Notes: generated by a model not told the origin, from the letters alone. A stretch of DNA of 64,000 nt from Paludibacteraceae bacterium (GCA_017550335.1 JAFZPM010000005.1:1-64000); one strand, 5' to 3'. Shown: positions 19,401-28,055, counted from the stretch's first letter. Program-made: numbers and translations.

Positions 19401-21993
19401 CACCTCCGAAGTAACGGGAGACATGCATAGTAGTAGTCACAAGCAACGGTGCGAACTGGATACACATACGTTGGTTCCACTTACCATACTCATCACTACC
19501 TTCGACAATATTCTCATGGGAGACCGTGATACCCTCCGCACTACCGATAGCCTTGTTACCCTCATAGATTTCAGTGGACAAGCCCCATCCCGTAGTACAA
19601 TCACCCTCACCCGCATAACAGTTTATGCTAGCGTCATACAGATAGTAGGAGATACGGTAATTACCATAGTTGATGTATGGTTCGATCGCATCATTCCACA
19701 AGCGAGCCATCAGCTGGAGGCGAGCGCCATCCTGTCCGTTCGCGAAGGAGACATTCACACGAGGACGACCGCCATCGATCCATCCCGCCTCCGAAGAGTT
19801 CTCGAACTTAATCGTGTAGGTCGCCATGTTTCCGTCATTCACCCTACGGCGGTCCACATCCTTGGATATGAGCAAGGAGCGAGCCACCACGTCCACGCAG
19901 TTACGTTGCATGGTAGGAGTCCTGAAGTTAGGATATTCATTGGTAGTCCATCCCAAGCCATTGGAGCAAGTGATCTCCGCCGTGGTACAATACCTGCCAG
20001 ACGCCTTATCACCCGCACGCAGTTTATACCACACCTGGCCGATGGTCTTCGCCAAATTACCGGATTTGAAGTCCAATTCGACGCCCTCCTTATTGTCGCT
20101 TTTGAATCCCGACACCTTTCCTATGTTCCAGGTGACGGTATGTGTCGCCTTATCATACACACCTCCGGAGGAAGCCTCAACGAAGACGAAATCGGAAGGG
20201 ACTTTCTCCACGATCTTCACATCCTCAGCATCCACCGTACCATAGTTACGGTAATCCAACACGAACTTGATTTGGTCACCTGTGTAACAATAGGTCACGG
20301 AATCCTCGATGGAGCGATAGATTTTCATATTCGCCGACGGGTTCATCTGGCTTGGCGCATGGTAATTACCCGAAGTCACCATCATACCCAAATGGCGCGC
20401 CCAACCATGCATATAGTTGGAGACAGAGGTCAGGTAGCAGTCACCACCCGTCGTCACGTCCCACTCGATGGCGCACTGGCGATACAAGAGGCCCATGAGG
20501 TCAAAGTCTTGTGCGGAGACCGCCGCGAAAGTACCAGTTCCCACCTGCCAGTTCAGCACATAGAAATCAGACTGGGTGATACCCGTCATCGGGTCGTACT
20601 GGATATTCAGCGTGGCAGGTCCCGAGTATGGGATCTTAGGGTCACCGTAAGTGATACACTTGGAGCCCGCCGCTTCATTCCAATGAGCAGGGTCGTTCAG
20701 GAACTCGGACAAGCGGACCGCCGCGTCATACTCGTATGTATTAGAGCCCGACTCCGCCTTGTGCGTCTTCGGGTTCCATGTATTGACAGGATTTCCATGC
20801 CATGTGTGGTTGCTGATGGTACGCCAAGAGCAACGGTAATCCTCACCTTGATTAAAGTTCGAGAAGGATGTGGTAGAGCCATCGTCGCTCACTTCGCTCC
20901 AACCAGCGGTAGGGATCGCCTTCGCGTTTTTCGAGATCAGATTACCGATCAGCCAATCGGAAGAGGCCTCACCACGCTTGAACTGCTCGATTTCGAACGG
21001 ATCACCGCCCAACTCCTCGAACAACTCCCAGAACTCACGGAAATAAGCAGGGGCATCGTAATCGATATGCTGTTTAGTGGTTCCCTGGAACTCAGGATAG
21101 AGGGAGATACCCGTCACGTCCACCTGAGCCATCGCATTGCCCACGCCCGCCCTTGTCAGATCATAGATCTTGCCATCAACCGTTATAGGGTTGGCGGTCG
21201 TCACGAAATGCGTCTGCTCGTTCCACGTATCACCGCCCTTCGGATAGCCATCCAAACCGATCAATCCGGAATTGACACGCATAGGATTCTCCGTCGGGAA
21301 CTTCGTGCTCAAAGCGACCAGACCGCGGATCACCTCGATCATCGCCTCCTTGTATGAGATAGGGTTTCCGCAGGCGTCATTCACGATGTTACCATCCAAA
21401 TCACGCATGAACTCACCCCACTGTTTGTACGCCACATAAAGGGCCAGGGCCACATCCACGTCTCCGTCGGCCGCCGTGTTACCACCCGGGCCATCATCAC
21501 CGATCGCGAACGGACCATACGCATAATCAGGTGCGATATCCGTGCAAGACGAATACTTCTTAGACCTGTTACGTCGCTTGTCGTGCGTGCACATCCAATA
21601 GCCATTGAACGTCACCGCATCACCCATGTAGGCAGCGGCCAAGAGTCCGTAACCATCACCCTCGGTACAATCGTATGCGGATTTGTATGGAGTCCAGATG
21701 TATTTGTAACCACCCCATGAATCGCCCGTGTAGGCGAACTCGTTGGCATGGACCTGATAGGCGTCACGGATATCCTGCTCCAATTCGGCATGGACAACAC
21801 CTTCCGCGTTCTTCGTACCTAGGTTACCCAGTCTGTGGCTCGTCCCGTAAGTGTACTCCAAGAATTGAGGGAAAGGGAAAGCGGGGTTACCCGAATTGAT
21901 ATGGACAGGGACCGCCCCTACCCTACTTGCCGCCACGAACAGGAGCGACAAGAGCACAATAATCTTTTTATGAATAGTTATAAAGTGAACCAT
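13432..21993 (-). CDS. Giant GH8 glycoside hydrolase fused to Ig-like array, T9SS type B sorting domain
   Basis: About 2853 residues. A signal peptide (to A27) is followed by a GH8 domain (about 28-540): HINSGNPAFPFPQFLEY, then CTEGDGYGLL with E111 as the likely catalytic acid, and AADGDVDVALAL with D176 as the likely -1 subsite aspartate. DUF11-like domains start near 551, and a region near 1100-1330 looks like a lectin or jelly-roll fold. About 1400 residues of Ig-like repeats follow (1380-2765), and the end is a type B gliding-associated domain (PDYFTPDGSGVNEVWDV, KIFDRSGKVV, YWYLINVPE). GH8 enzymes act on cellulose, lichenan, xylan or chitosan; the substrate here cannot be read. The longer ATG at 22053 is rejected because it lies upstream of the -7 box at 22042-22049. 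The first ~1050 residues match the next gene upstream. Confidence 0.85.
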   Translation of the reverse strand: MVHFITIHKKIIVLLSLLFVAASRVGAVPVHINSGNPAFPFPQFLEYTYGTSHRLGNLGTKNAEGVVHAELEQDIRDAYQVHANEFAYTGDSWGGYKYIWTPYKSAYDCTEGDGYGLLAAAYMGDAVTFNGYWMCTHDKRRNRSKKYSSCTDIAPDYAYGPFAIGDDGPGGNTAADGDVDVALALYVAYKQWGEFMRDLDGNIVNDACGNPISYKEAMIEVIRGLVALSTKFPTENPMRVNSGLIGLDGYPKGGDTWNEQTHFVTTANPITVDGKIYDLTRAGVGNAMAQVDVTGISLYPEFQGTTKQHIDYDAPAYFREFWELFEELGGDPFEIEQFKRGEASSDWLIGNLISKNAKAIPTAGWSEVSDDGSTTSFSNFNQGEDYRCSWRTISNHTWHGNPVNTWNPKTHKAESGSNTYEYDAAVRLSEFLNDPAHWNEAAGSKCITYGDPKIPYSGPATLNIQYDPMTGITQSDFYVLNWQVGTGTFAAVSAQDFDLMGLLYRQCAIEWDVTTGGDCYLTSVSNYMHGWARHLGMMVTSGNYHAPSQMNPSANMKIYRSIEDSVTYCYTGDQIKFVLDYRNYGTVDAEDVKIVEKVPSDFVFVEASSGGVYDKATHTVTWNIGKVSGFKSDNKEGVELDFKSGNLAKTIGQVWYKLRAGDKASGRYCTTAEITCSNGLGWTTNEYPNFRTPTMQRNCVDVVARSLLISKDVDRRRVNDGNMATYTIKFENSSEAGWIDGGRPRVNVSFANGQDGARLQLMARLWNDAIEPYINYGNYRISYYLYDASINCYAGEGDCTTGWGLSTEIYEGNKAIGSAEGITVSHENIVEGSDEYGKWNQRMCIQFAPLLVTTTMHVSRYFGGAGCRIHKGGFSPMRGVWALYPSNYGAVNWNDDWSWSASYNSEKDGLFYPVTPSWQKLDEKGKSIEEPVNKWLTCGCTESSKTVPNILVEEYDGYVWRRILGNGPMAGRDVDNVVIRDTLPKGLKFGEFVNECPLSDPEFGGKWEVKKTSDGRDIIIWSIPKLQVKQKGSIIYTAEASFPSGNKCETADEDILNYAWIEGDKNSPISDTAKITVTCAKVPDPIIPTTLTKVADKENYEVGDEITYTIGYKQTHGAIFENAASKTGDWSFSGGASATGGKISLSQGQKAEFKKISNNIYVEAQWSVSDDQETSIYFRDNIKLTFKNEYGGLTVTCYDGNRKVDSKIIAKAKSSSKLAINLTDDVLRIWVNKDTATSASVSFDGLTKKDGYFGFDNATYGNFSYSDIHVHTDYAYDLSIVDLVPAEVEVDESSFKSTHNGSAAGSASLLKGADGDSIVWTGLANNPIAFGDTFTVTWKGTVKECSEKIFNIAKAKLLGHAHNKIMAQAVSGCGEECPLPNVTLTISDDTICAGSGSAKLVAGPVGKYTYIFYENGMAVTEETSENTYVTSPIAAGKYKYTVEVISGTTQLPCYSPSDSVILVAEKLPVASDYDLGTFCSGNADLNAFENARTNLLKDNVVFEWFDADGNSTDAPDINSITEPGDYLFSYSLTTPSGCESRKKGTLKFTVKAITAPTGTYTVSYLLGDTASNGKFEKNLIQQDPAVVDVENGYTYNWYDENDQLLSGVPTPSPQDVGKKITYRVNRTQPVGCVSDTVDVTVIVSGSSVPTPNNVTYCLNEDAQPISATLSEVKDSDASWEIVYYDADGNELKDESLRTPNTSVAGATTYYVSQREVGNPDNESGKVPLVVTVIEVPTPDVSMNRTQYCKGEEYEKLEVKSLSSSYDANKSSFSWYMDGKSVTGVPLAQTQTEVVSYGVVESYEIEPGHVCVSDTAKFAVKSTFVPVATGSLSVNYLKEEAGADGSFESLLTKDPSAVSSSDNSDYELVWFDEGLNELGTTDPSPMKDNSWKENEDVVLTYFVKQRHKESGCLSDTVRITVVLSDALVPNTFPMNYCHHAQASSLEHSASINTNRGQIKDIDYELVWFSPDDNYASSSTDAPVPSTENVGVTIYKVAQKHKADGAVSSKADVKVTVFPNPEIKVDALPQTCGEEIEISKYIHLANTVDTSLLNYYYFSDRNCTNPLSELTLTESTVFYANAYYTIFSQPNIVGICSSDTLEMNATIDDLSDLAVDAPSSVCPNGDIRLKASAKSTTSTISFEWGGAATGTGDVLDTKDESGVFGKVYSYQLTASAGACHLDTTVSVTVGKGELTGEVLANNQATHIVKVCEGETVELSTTHEGEDFKWSDLSGDIVSSDKDASVSPSATTTYVLSFVNKCETSDTVVVEVYPLSLTADFKLLDTSICENSSASALLTINGYDQSMPGSYIKWMKNGDELTEFANQTSLQLYNVTKEDGGEYTYEVSNGICLAKTSDTKTSATLDVKPYVSFSEPTTVEVPHGGSASLTIGGLTPSDAAVDWQGVAHSGEGNPFEITDMVSDELFKVTLSAEGYCESETELQVLVDAKAVVSISVSSDAVCVEDGVTVTADTTGTGHLLYPDRYQFVWYTLDGEANLTKLSGNGLSIHDYPQSSVSYFAVVTYGNQQAVSDTLAVEVVSPAVYSVTEDAVSCSGDDVTIEVFSDEEDVEVEWKEDGTKAPSIVVAPLESTSYAFVISRKGLCPVSDQIPVSVKEKPSVTMEEDKTICEGVSIVISPTVTGKEYSGFEWTNPEGDVISRDLKLETSPNMSGEYTLLVQTTSCGDASASIQLKVIPKPELYIDSIDFSSRKIEVAAGGTGLFEYKMDNYDWQTDNLYENLAYNVLHTAYVRDDMGCVGMSVFSIAQPPIPIPDYFTPDGSGVNEVWDVAPIMDAYPNATVKIFDRSGKVVAELNGSTSDWDGTYNGHPLPSTDYWYLINVPEIRQQFKGHFTLIRGN

Positions 21994-22041
21994 GGTTGAA
22001 TATAATTTCGTTAGACCTACTATATAAAAAATACTATGTCG

Positions 22042-22049
22042 CAAATATA
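22042..22049 (-). promoter_or_regulatory. -7 box for the giant GH8 gene
   Basis: TATATTTG on the minus strand, an exact TAnnTTTG match. A start of transcription near 22035 would leave a leader of about 42 bases before the ATG at 21993 and would exclude the longer start at 22053. The -33 element is not clear. Confidence 0.5.
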
Positions 22050-22101
22050 GCATTTACTTCGGAAGTTTAAAACATTTTAACACTCGTTTTTGGATGATGC
22101 G

Positions 22102-25100
22102 CTATTCCTCCGCCATCTTCACCCTCTTTCTGTCACCAACCACATAGACGCCAGGCATCAGCCCCTTCAGGGCATCCGTCGCAAGGACATGTTTCTTCAC
22201 AAGGGCGCCAAGGCTGTTATACACATCCACATACGGGTCGTCCGACGGCACAGAAGACAAGCCCGTACCCTCCTTGTCGACAATGACCAATGGTGCGGAA
22301 CTAACGGACTCCTTGTCGCTGGAGGCATGGCTTCCGCACACGATCTGTCGGGCACCACCCCCCACATATTTGCACTGGTAGGAGAATCCATCCTTTGAAC
22401 CCAATTCCATGCTACCCGCCGAATAGGTCACGATACCCGCGAACGGCTTACCATCAGCAGGTTGGAACGATGCGGAAGTATTCTCATCCGTAAACTTAAC
22501 AAACTCGAAGCCCAACGGAATGGTATCAGTCACCGTGACATTCTTCGCCACATCACCATTCACGAACGGGCTATTGCCCAGGATCTTGCGCCACACATAA
22601 CCATCATACTCCTCCACCAAGACATTCTTCGTGAGCTTAGACACCCCGTCGCAAGCCGTACGCAAGAGGCGGTCCACCGGCTGAGGCTCAGACGAAGATT
22701 GGTAGGAAGGCGTGACAGGGAAATAATACCCTTCGTTACCATCCGTGTTCAATTTGGAAAAACCGGACTCCCAATTGAGTGTTTTCCAGCTGGCGTCATT
22801 GAAGCGGGCCACCACACGCAACGGATACTTCGTTCCCTCGCAATTGAACTTGGCGGTCCCGGCCATCTCGTTCAGGAAATAAGTGGAGGCGGCCAAAGCA
22901 TGAGGGAATTGCACGGAGAACATATGGGTGCCATCCTCCAAAGACTCGTCCTTAAAGACGAAATCACTGGCATTCGAACCCATCGTCGCGCCATTCTGCG
23001 TACCCTCGATCAGATCAAACGAGCACTGCAGGTCGGTCGCATCCTTCAAATCCTTGAAGACCGTGACACGATAGTTGCCATTGTCGATATAAGGTTCCAC
23101 CGCGTCATGGTAGATTTTGAACATCAAATTATATTGCGAGCCTTTCACCTCTTCGGCCAGCGCCACGTTGACGTCCGGTCGGCCGCCCGTCAACCACGGA
23201 ATCGTATCGTTCGAGAGTTTCACACTGAAGGTGACGATGTCGTTCTCAGCCACCTCCGTGATGTCCGACGTTTTCGAGACCGTAAGGTTCGTAGGGATCA
23301 CCTCGATCTGGTTGCGCTGCATCGTCGCCGTGACATAGTTCGGGTAATCGTTCGTTTTCGAGCCCAAACCGTTGGCGCAGGAAATCTCCGCGGAGGCCGG
23401 GTAACGACCGCCCGCACCACTCTTAGCCACGCAACGGTAAGAGACCGTCCCGATCGTCTTCGAAAGGTTCGGAGCGGAGAAGTCTATCGCCTCCCCTATC
23501 ATATCATCGCTCTTCAGACCCGCCAACTGGTCCATGGTCCACGTCACAGTATGGGTCGCGGCATCGTACGTTCCGCCATTGTCAGCATCCAAGAAATAGA
23601 AATCAACCGGCATTTTTTCAACGATAACGACGCTTTGCGCATCCACGGAACCATAGTTACGGTAGGAGAGCAGATAGGTGACCGTATCCCCCACATGGCA
23701 GCAGGACATGCTATCCCTCAGTGCCCTGTATATCTTCAGGTTAGGCTGCGCCTTCATTTGGGAAGGAGCCGGGTAGTTACCCGTCAGAGCCATCAGTCCC
23801 GTTTGACGGAACCAACCGCTCATATAGTTTGATATCCACTGTTTATCAGTCGTTTGACCGCTAGCGTCCCAATTCTCATAAATCACCTTGAACAAGTCAC
23901 CCATCAAGTCATAATCCTGCGCACCGACAGCGGCGAAAGCGGCGGCACCCTTCTGCATACCCAGAGCGGAGGTGTTCGCGTCATCGAGGGTGGCACCCGT
24001 CATCGGATTGATCTGCCAACCCATCATCCTCGGACCCGAATAAGGGATAGGCTTATCCCCCTTCGTGTAACAAGAGGAGGTTGAGGTCCAATGGGCAGGG
24101 TCACGCATATAGTTCGACAACTTCACCGCCGCATCGTACTCATAACTGTTCGCCCCCTCCACGACTTGGTGAGAGGCAGGATTCCAAGAGTAGTCTGGAT
24201 TACCATGCCAAACATAATTACTGATGGTACGCCAAGGGCAACGGTAATCCTCACCGTCCTGGAAGTTACTGTATGTGGTCGAGCTACCGTCCCGGCTCGC
24301 CGTGTTCCAGCCAGCGGTAGGCAAGGAAGTTTTATTTTTAGCGATCAGGTCACCGATCAACCAGTCGGAAGAGGCTTCCCCACGACGGAACTGCTCCGCC
24401 TCCCAGTCATTCATCTCACCCAGCTCATCGGACATAGAGAGAAGCAGGTCATGGAACTCCCTGAAATAGGCAGGTGCGCAATAGTCGATATGCTGTTGTT
24501 GGCCTCCCTCCACAGCGAACAGAGGATAGACAGGAACACCGTTCCATTGGATGTAGTTCTCCCGCTGCAAGGCCCAGTCCGTCAATTCTTTCCAAGTATC
24601 ACCACCCCGCATATAGCCATCCAGTCCGATAAGTCCCGTATTCACGGGGAGCGGATTATCCCCCGCATGGTTAGTGCTCATCGCCACCAATCCTCGGATC
24701 ACGTTGATCATCTCCTGCTTGTAGCTGATAGGGTTCCCGCAAGCGTCCTTGACGACTTCCCCCTTGTCGTTCAGCATGAACTCGCCCCATTGCTTATAGG
24801 CGACATAGAGCGCGAGCGCCACATCGACATCACCGTCCGCCGCCGTGTTACCACCCTCGTCCGCACCGTCACTGATGGCGAACTCTCCATAGGGATAGTT
24901 GGGTGCGTTATCGCTACAATCCTTGTAACGTTTCGTATGCACGCGTCGTTTATCATGCGTACACATCCAATAACCGTCGAACGTCACCTTATCCGCCATG
25001 TAGGCGGCGGCAAGCAAGGCATAGCCATCGCCTTCGGAGCAATCATAGGCTGCCTTGTAAGGGGTCCAGATATATTTTATTCCCTCGTGCTCATCACCCG

Positions 25101-25353
25101 TATACTCAAACTCGTTCGCATGCTGTTGGTAAGCCGTACGGATGAATTGCTCCATTTCAGCATGGACCAAACCCTCCGGGTTGTCGGTTCCCAAGTTACC
25201 GCCACAGGCATATTCCAGGAATTGGGGGAACGGATAGGCGGGATTACCCGAATTGATATGGACAGGGACAGCGGCAAACGAGGTCAACGCCCCGACGCAC
25301 AAACCGGCGCACAAGGTCAACGATTTCTTTAGACAACGATTCATAATGGTCAC
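22102..25353 (-). CDS. GH8 family glycoside hydrolase with DUF11-like domains and T9SS type A-like tail
   Basis: The 1083-residue protein has a signal peptide (cleavage near SFAAVP; Met4 is an alternative start). The GH8 domain carries the same motifs as its neighbour: HINSGNPAYPFPQFLEY, CSEGDGYALL (E107, likely catalytic acid) and AADGDVDVALAL (D173). DUF11-like domains follow (RDSMSCCHVGDTVTYLLSYR and TVSKTSDITEVAENDIVTF). The last 45 residues (VDVYNSLGALVKK, LMPGVYVVGDRK) resemble a type A sorting signal. It is a tandem paralogue of the N-terminal third of the gene at 13432-21993, and the two probably arose by duplication. It is likely a secreted beta-glucanase or related glycanase. It lies 39 bases after the WbqC-like gene and could be co-transcribed with it. 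Confidence 0.85.
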   Translation of the reverse strand: MTIMNRCLKKSLTLCAGLCVGALTSFAAVPVHINSGNPAYPFPQFLEYACGGNLGTDNPEGLVHAEMEQFIRTAYQQHANEFEYTGDEHEGIKYIWTPYKAAYDCSEGDGYALLAAAYMADKVTFDGYWMCTHDKRRVHTKRYKDCSDNAPNYPYGEFAISDGADEGGNTAADGDVDVALALYVAYKQWGEFMLNDKGEVVKDACGNPISYKQEMINVIRGLVAMSTNHAGDNPLPVNTGLIGLDGYMRGGDTWKELTDWALQRENYIQWNGVPVYPLFAVEGGQQQHIDYCAPAYFREFHDLLLSMSDELGEMNDWEAEQFRRGEASSDWLIGDLIAKNKTSLPTAGWNTASRDGSSTTYSNFQDGEDYRCPWRTISNYVWHGNPDYSWNPASHQVVEGANSYEYDAAVKLSNYMRDPAHWTSTSSCYTKGDKPIPYSGPRMMGWQINPMTGATLDDANTSALGMQKGAAAFAAVGAQDYDLMGDLFKVIYENWDASGQTTDKQWISNYMSGWFRQTGLMALTGNYPAPSQMKAQPNLKIYRALRDSMSCCHVGDTVTYLLSYRNYGSVDAQSVVIVEKMPVDFYFLDADNGGTYDAATHTVTWTMDQLAGLKSDDMIGEAIDFSAPNLSKTIGTVSYRCVAKSGAGGRYPASAEISCANGLGSKTNDYPNYVTATMQRNQIEVIPTNLTVSKTSDITEVAENDIVTFSVKLSNDTIPWLTGGRPDVNVALAEEVKGSQYNLMFKIYHDAVEPYIDNGNYRVTVFKDLKDATDLQCSFDLIEGTQNGATMGSNASDFVFKDESLEDGTHMFSVQFPHALAASTYFLNEMAGTAKFNCEGTKYPLRVVARFNDASWKTLNWESGFSKLNTDGNEGYYFPVTPSYQSSSEPQPVDRLLRTACDGVSKLTKNVLVEEYDGYVWRKILGNSPFVNGDVAKNVTVTDTIPLGFEFVKFTDENTSASFQPADGKPFAGIVTYSAGSMELGSKDGFSYQCKYVGGGARQIVCGSHASSDKESVSSAPLVIVDKEGTGLSSVPSDDPYVDVYNSLGALVKKHVLATDALKGLMPGVYVVGDRKRVKMAEE

Positions 25354-25392
25354 ATTTATATCTTATATAAGCCAGGGGAATATCCCCTTCGT

Positions 25393-25998
25393 TCATTTCA
25401 AATAAAGGATGGACTCAGGGCCCATGTTGAACAAAAGATCCAAAACACTCATGTCGGGCACGAAGCCGAACTTCTGGTCGAACACCTGATAATAGGGCCT
25501 CAACGGAGAGGGTGCCGACGACTTGGGAGAGAAAGACTCCCGCAAGTCACTGACGGAAGTGATCTCCGTCAGATAATCATCGGATAAGGAAACCTCCGTC
25601 TTCAAGCCGATCAAGTCCATCACGACCCGCATCAAATCCATGTTCAGATCAATCAGGAATTCCGTCTTCCTCGTGAAGAAAGGCTCGAAATCGTCCCTAT
25701 AGTACTCGAAGAAAGGGGATGAATTGTAGGCGGAAGCGATCGCCCGCCAATGCACCTGCTGCCAGTTCTCCACATAGGCGACCCGCAAATCCTTCACGCA
25801 CATCTTTCCACCCGCATTGACCACCGGCACGGAGAGGTCCATCACGCCATTGCCTGTCAGGATTCTGCAACGGTTACGATAGGTTTGTTTGTGGTAATGG
25901 TCATATTGCTCGACACAGACATGGTCGGACGAGGCGACCGCCCGGTAATAAGAGACCGGACCCAGATAAGCGGAGGAGAGCAGAACGGAACCCAACAT
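25393..25998 (-). CDS. WbqC-like family protein
   Basis: The 201-residue protein has the WbqC family pattern: LLSSAYLGPVSYYRAVASSD at the start, HYHKQTYRNRCRIL, then LSVPVV and the WQQVHWRAIASAYNSSPFFEYYRDDFEPFF segment. WbqC-like proteins are linked to O-antigen or glycan synthesis in some bacteria; their reaction is unproven. Length is normal. It starts four bases after the stop of the Ig-like lipoprotein gene, so the two form an operon. In other Bacteroidales this gene often follows signal peptidase I genes, which are absent here. Confidence 0.88.
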   Translation of the reverse strand: MLGSVLLSSAYLGPVSYYRAVASSDHVCVEQYDHYHKQTYRNRCRILTGNGVMDLSVPVVNAGGKMCVKDLRVAYVENWQQVHWRAIASAYNSSPFFEYYRDDFEPFFTRKTEFLIDLNMDLMRVVMDLIGLKTEVSLSDDYLTEITSVSDLRESFSPKSSAPSPLRPYYQVFDQKFGFVPDMSVLDLLFNMGPESILYLK

Positions 25999-26002
25999 AG
26001 CG

Positions 26003-27880
26003 TCATCTGCTTTTTTTATCCTTTTTACTTTTGGACGATATGCCTGATGGGCGTTGCATGTACAACGGAGTAGCCGTCACGTCCCAGCTCTCGGAGACCT
26101 CCCAATTGGCACGTACCTTAAAGTTCTTGTTGAAGTAATATACCTTCTCCGGGAGGATACCCTCCCTGTAGTTGCCGGTATCCCACACGCCGTTCTGGTT
26201 CTCATCCATGATGATTCGCACGAAATAGGTACCGGAGCTCAGGTGCTCGAAGGTGATCACATTCTCCTTGATCGGGCAAGAGCGCACCACGCCATCCTTC
26301 GCATTCAGGAGTTCGATGAACGCGTTGCCCTGCACGTTCGTCAGGGAGACCGTCACCTTGCCATACAGTTCCTCCCCCAGCATCTTGAAAGAGATGGCGA
26401 GAGAGTCATTGTGGTTACCGTAGAAGTCATACGCGCAAGCCGAATCGACCACAAGCCGGTAGGAACTATCCGGATGGAAGTTCGGGGAAGAGAGGAAGTA
26501 CCTCCTGCAATTATCACGGGCCGTATCCTTCACGACGGAGAGAGGCAACGGCGTATGTGTGGTATCCCTCTCCCAATAGAGATGGATCTTAGACTCATCG
26601 AAGGACGAGAGCGGGTTATCCCACACCAGCGAAGGTGTTTCGGTGATGCCCACCGTGGAGAAGCGGGCCACGTTGAGCAGGTTGGTCCGGCGCACCTTGC
26701 GGTTACGTTTCAATGCCCTCCTCAGCTTCGCCTCCTCCTGTTGGGCGGTCTTCAGTTCGTTCTTCAGGAACGAAGAGGACAACGCGGCCTTGACAGTGTC
26801 CACGCAAGGGAACAAGACACCCGCGGAATCCGTTTTCAGGTAAGACAACGAGAGCACGATCGTATCCTTGCGGTACAGGTTACTATCGGTGATCCAATAG
26901 TGGACGGTATCCGCCATCTTGTTCGTCTCCACCATGAACCAGTTTTCCGCGGCAGTATCCACCAAAGCGATTTTCGGCAGACCATCCTCCATCTTCTCGA
27001 AGAAAAGGTTGAACTGGTTACGGGCAGAGCGCTCGATTTTCTTGAATTGCTGGAAATTGATCTTTTCGTGGAAGAAACGTAACACGATGCTATCAGGAGC
27101 ATACTTGCGCACCTCCCGGCGGATTATCGTGTCGATCTTCATGGAATCGCCAAAGACGGTGTCGACCTTCTGCTCGATCTGGAGGGAAGGGATTTCTATA
27201 TCCCCCTCCTGCACGGCAATACCCTCGGAAGGTTGGTCGAAAAAGAAATTGTTGTTCATGTCCTCAAGAGCGAAGATCCGATACTTCTTCTGCGCCGCTC
27301 CCATGATATGGAACCACCCGTTCGACAGTGTTCTGGCGACACGCTCGAACGGACGTTTTAGGAATGTGGAATCCTCCTCATCGCTGTAGATACCGACATA
27401 CGCGCCCTCCACAGGAGAGAGGTCCTCCGCATTCAGCACGACACCCGAGATGACCATGCTGTCCAGCTGATCGCCCGTGGAAAACGTGTAGAGGAAATTG
27501 TAGACCAGGTTATTCTCCGTATAGTCACCGATGGAGCTGCCGAAATCCATGGTGTAGGTGGTGTTGGGCTGCAACGAGTCGCGCAGCTCCACAACGATCT
27601 TCTTGCCGATCGCTTTAGCGGATGGATTCACTTTCTGGGGAGGAGAGACCGTCAGATTCTTCGACGGGTCAGACAACTGGAGGTACTCATCGAACAAGAT
27701 CTCCACACGTTTACTATTCACATTCAGAGCTCCGTTCTTCGGCTTACTACCCAAATAGGTCGGAGGTTCGACATCCGACTTACCGCCTGTCGGACCTTGC
27801 GCCATATTCGCGCATGCGCCCATCAACATGAGCAACAGGGCCAACACCCACAAATGTATAATATCTTTCTTTCTATCCAT
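26003..27880 (-). CDS. Ig-like domain lipoprotein
   Basis: The 625-residue protein has a type II signal peptide with lipobox LLMLMGAC, so Cys22 or so would be lipidated. Next comes an SbsA-type Ig-like domain (PPTYLGSKPKNGALNVNSKRVEILFDEYLQL and PNTTYTMDFGSSIGDYTENN). A transthyretin-like segment follows (SGVVLNAEDLSPVEGAYVGIYSDEED), and the C-terminal part has FVRIIMDENQNGVWDTGNY. This combination is a common conserved Bacteroidetes lipoprotein of unknown function, probably facing the periplasm or surface. It begins the operon with the WbqC-like gene. A -7 box TATCTTTG lies 18 bases upstream. Confidence 0.85.
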   Translation of the reverse strand: MDRKKDIIHLWVLALLLMLMGACANMAQGPTGGKSDVEPPTYLGSKPKNGALNVNSKRVEILFDEYLQLSDPSKNLTVSPPQKVNPSAKAIGKKIVVELRDSLQPNTTYTMDFGSSIGDYTENNLVYNFLYTFSTGDQLDSMVISGVVLNAEDLSPVEGAYVGIYSDEEDSTFLKRPFERVARTLSNGWFHIMGAAQKKYRIFALEDMNNNFFFDQPSEGIAVQEGDIEIPSLQIEQKVDTVFGDSMKIDTIIRREVRKYAPDSIVLRFFHEKINFQQFKKIERSARNQFNLFFEKMEDGLPKIALVDTAAENWFMVETNKMADTVHYWITDSNLYRKDTIVLSLSYLKTDSAGVLFPCVDTVKAALSSSFLKNELKTAQQEEAKLRRALKRNRKVRRTNLLNVARFSTVGITETPSLVWDNPLSSFDESKIHLYWERDTTHTPLPLSVVKDTARDNCRRYFLSSPNFHPDSSYRLVVDSACAYDFYGNHNDSLAISFKMLGEELYGKVTVSLTNVQGNAFIELLNAKDGVVRSCPIKENVITFEHLSSGTYFVRIIMDENQNGVWDTGNYREGILPEKVYYFNKNFKVRANWEVSESWDVTATPLYMQRPSGISSKSKKDKKSR

Positions 27881-27897
27881 TTTTCAGCAAATTAGCG

Positions 27898-27905
27898 CAA
27901 AGATA
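27898..27905 (-). promoter_or_regulatory. Candidate -7 box for the Ig-like lipoprotein operon
   Basis: TATCTTTG on the minus strand matches TAnnTTTG, 18 bases before the ATG at 27880. The expected upstream TTTG is not seen; that position is occupied by AT-rich repeats. Confidence 0.4.
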
Positions 27906-27914
27906 GTAAAAATA

Positions 27915-27990
27915 GAATTATGAATTATGAATTATGAAACGTTAGTTCAACGAAGTCAATTAAGAAACGTTAGTTCGAGGTAGTCAATGG
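27915..27990 (+). repeat. AT-rich direct repeat plus two copies of a 27-29 base dispersed repeat
   Basis: A run of AATTATGAATTATGAA is followed by two adjacent copies of GAAACGTTAGTTCRACG-AGTCAA (27936-27964 and 27964-27990). The same core occurs at 44557-44585 (same strand) and at 28975-28990 (reverse strand), each time next to AT-rich ATAATTC-type repeats and always between genes. No open reading frame is involved. Confidence 0.75.
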
Positions 27991-28055
27991 TTCATAGTCC
28001 CCAGGATAGGCGTCACGCCACAGGTCATCTGGTGTCAGGCATTAGTTTACAGAGC

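Noticed and set aside
18499..21357. A 952-codon plus-strand open frame
   Set aside because: It lies wholly antisense to the giant GH8 gene, is rich in Arg, His and Ile with no domain or signal peptide, and follows from that gene's codon use.
21994..22053. Longer start of the giant GH8 gene at 22053
   Set aside because: It lies upstream of the TATATTTG box, and the signal peptide fits the ATG at 21993.
25360..25392. GGGGA-ATA-TCCCC hairpin between the GH8 and WbqC-like genes
   Set aside because: Five-base stem with no T-run on either strand; too weak to call a terminator.
27915..27990. Possible CRISPR array
   Set aside because: Only two adjacent copies without spacers, and the other copies are dispersed; no cas genes nearby.
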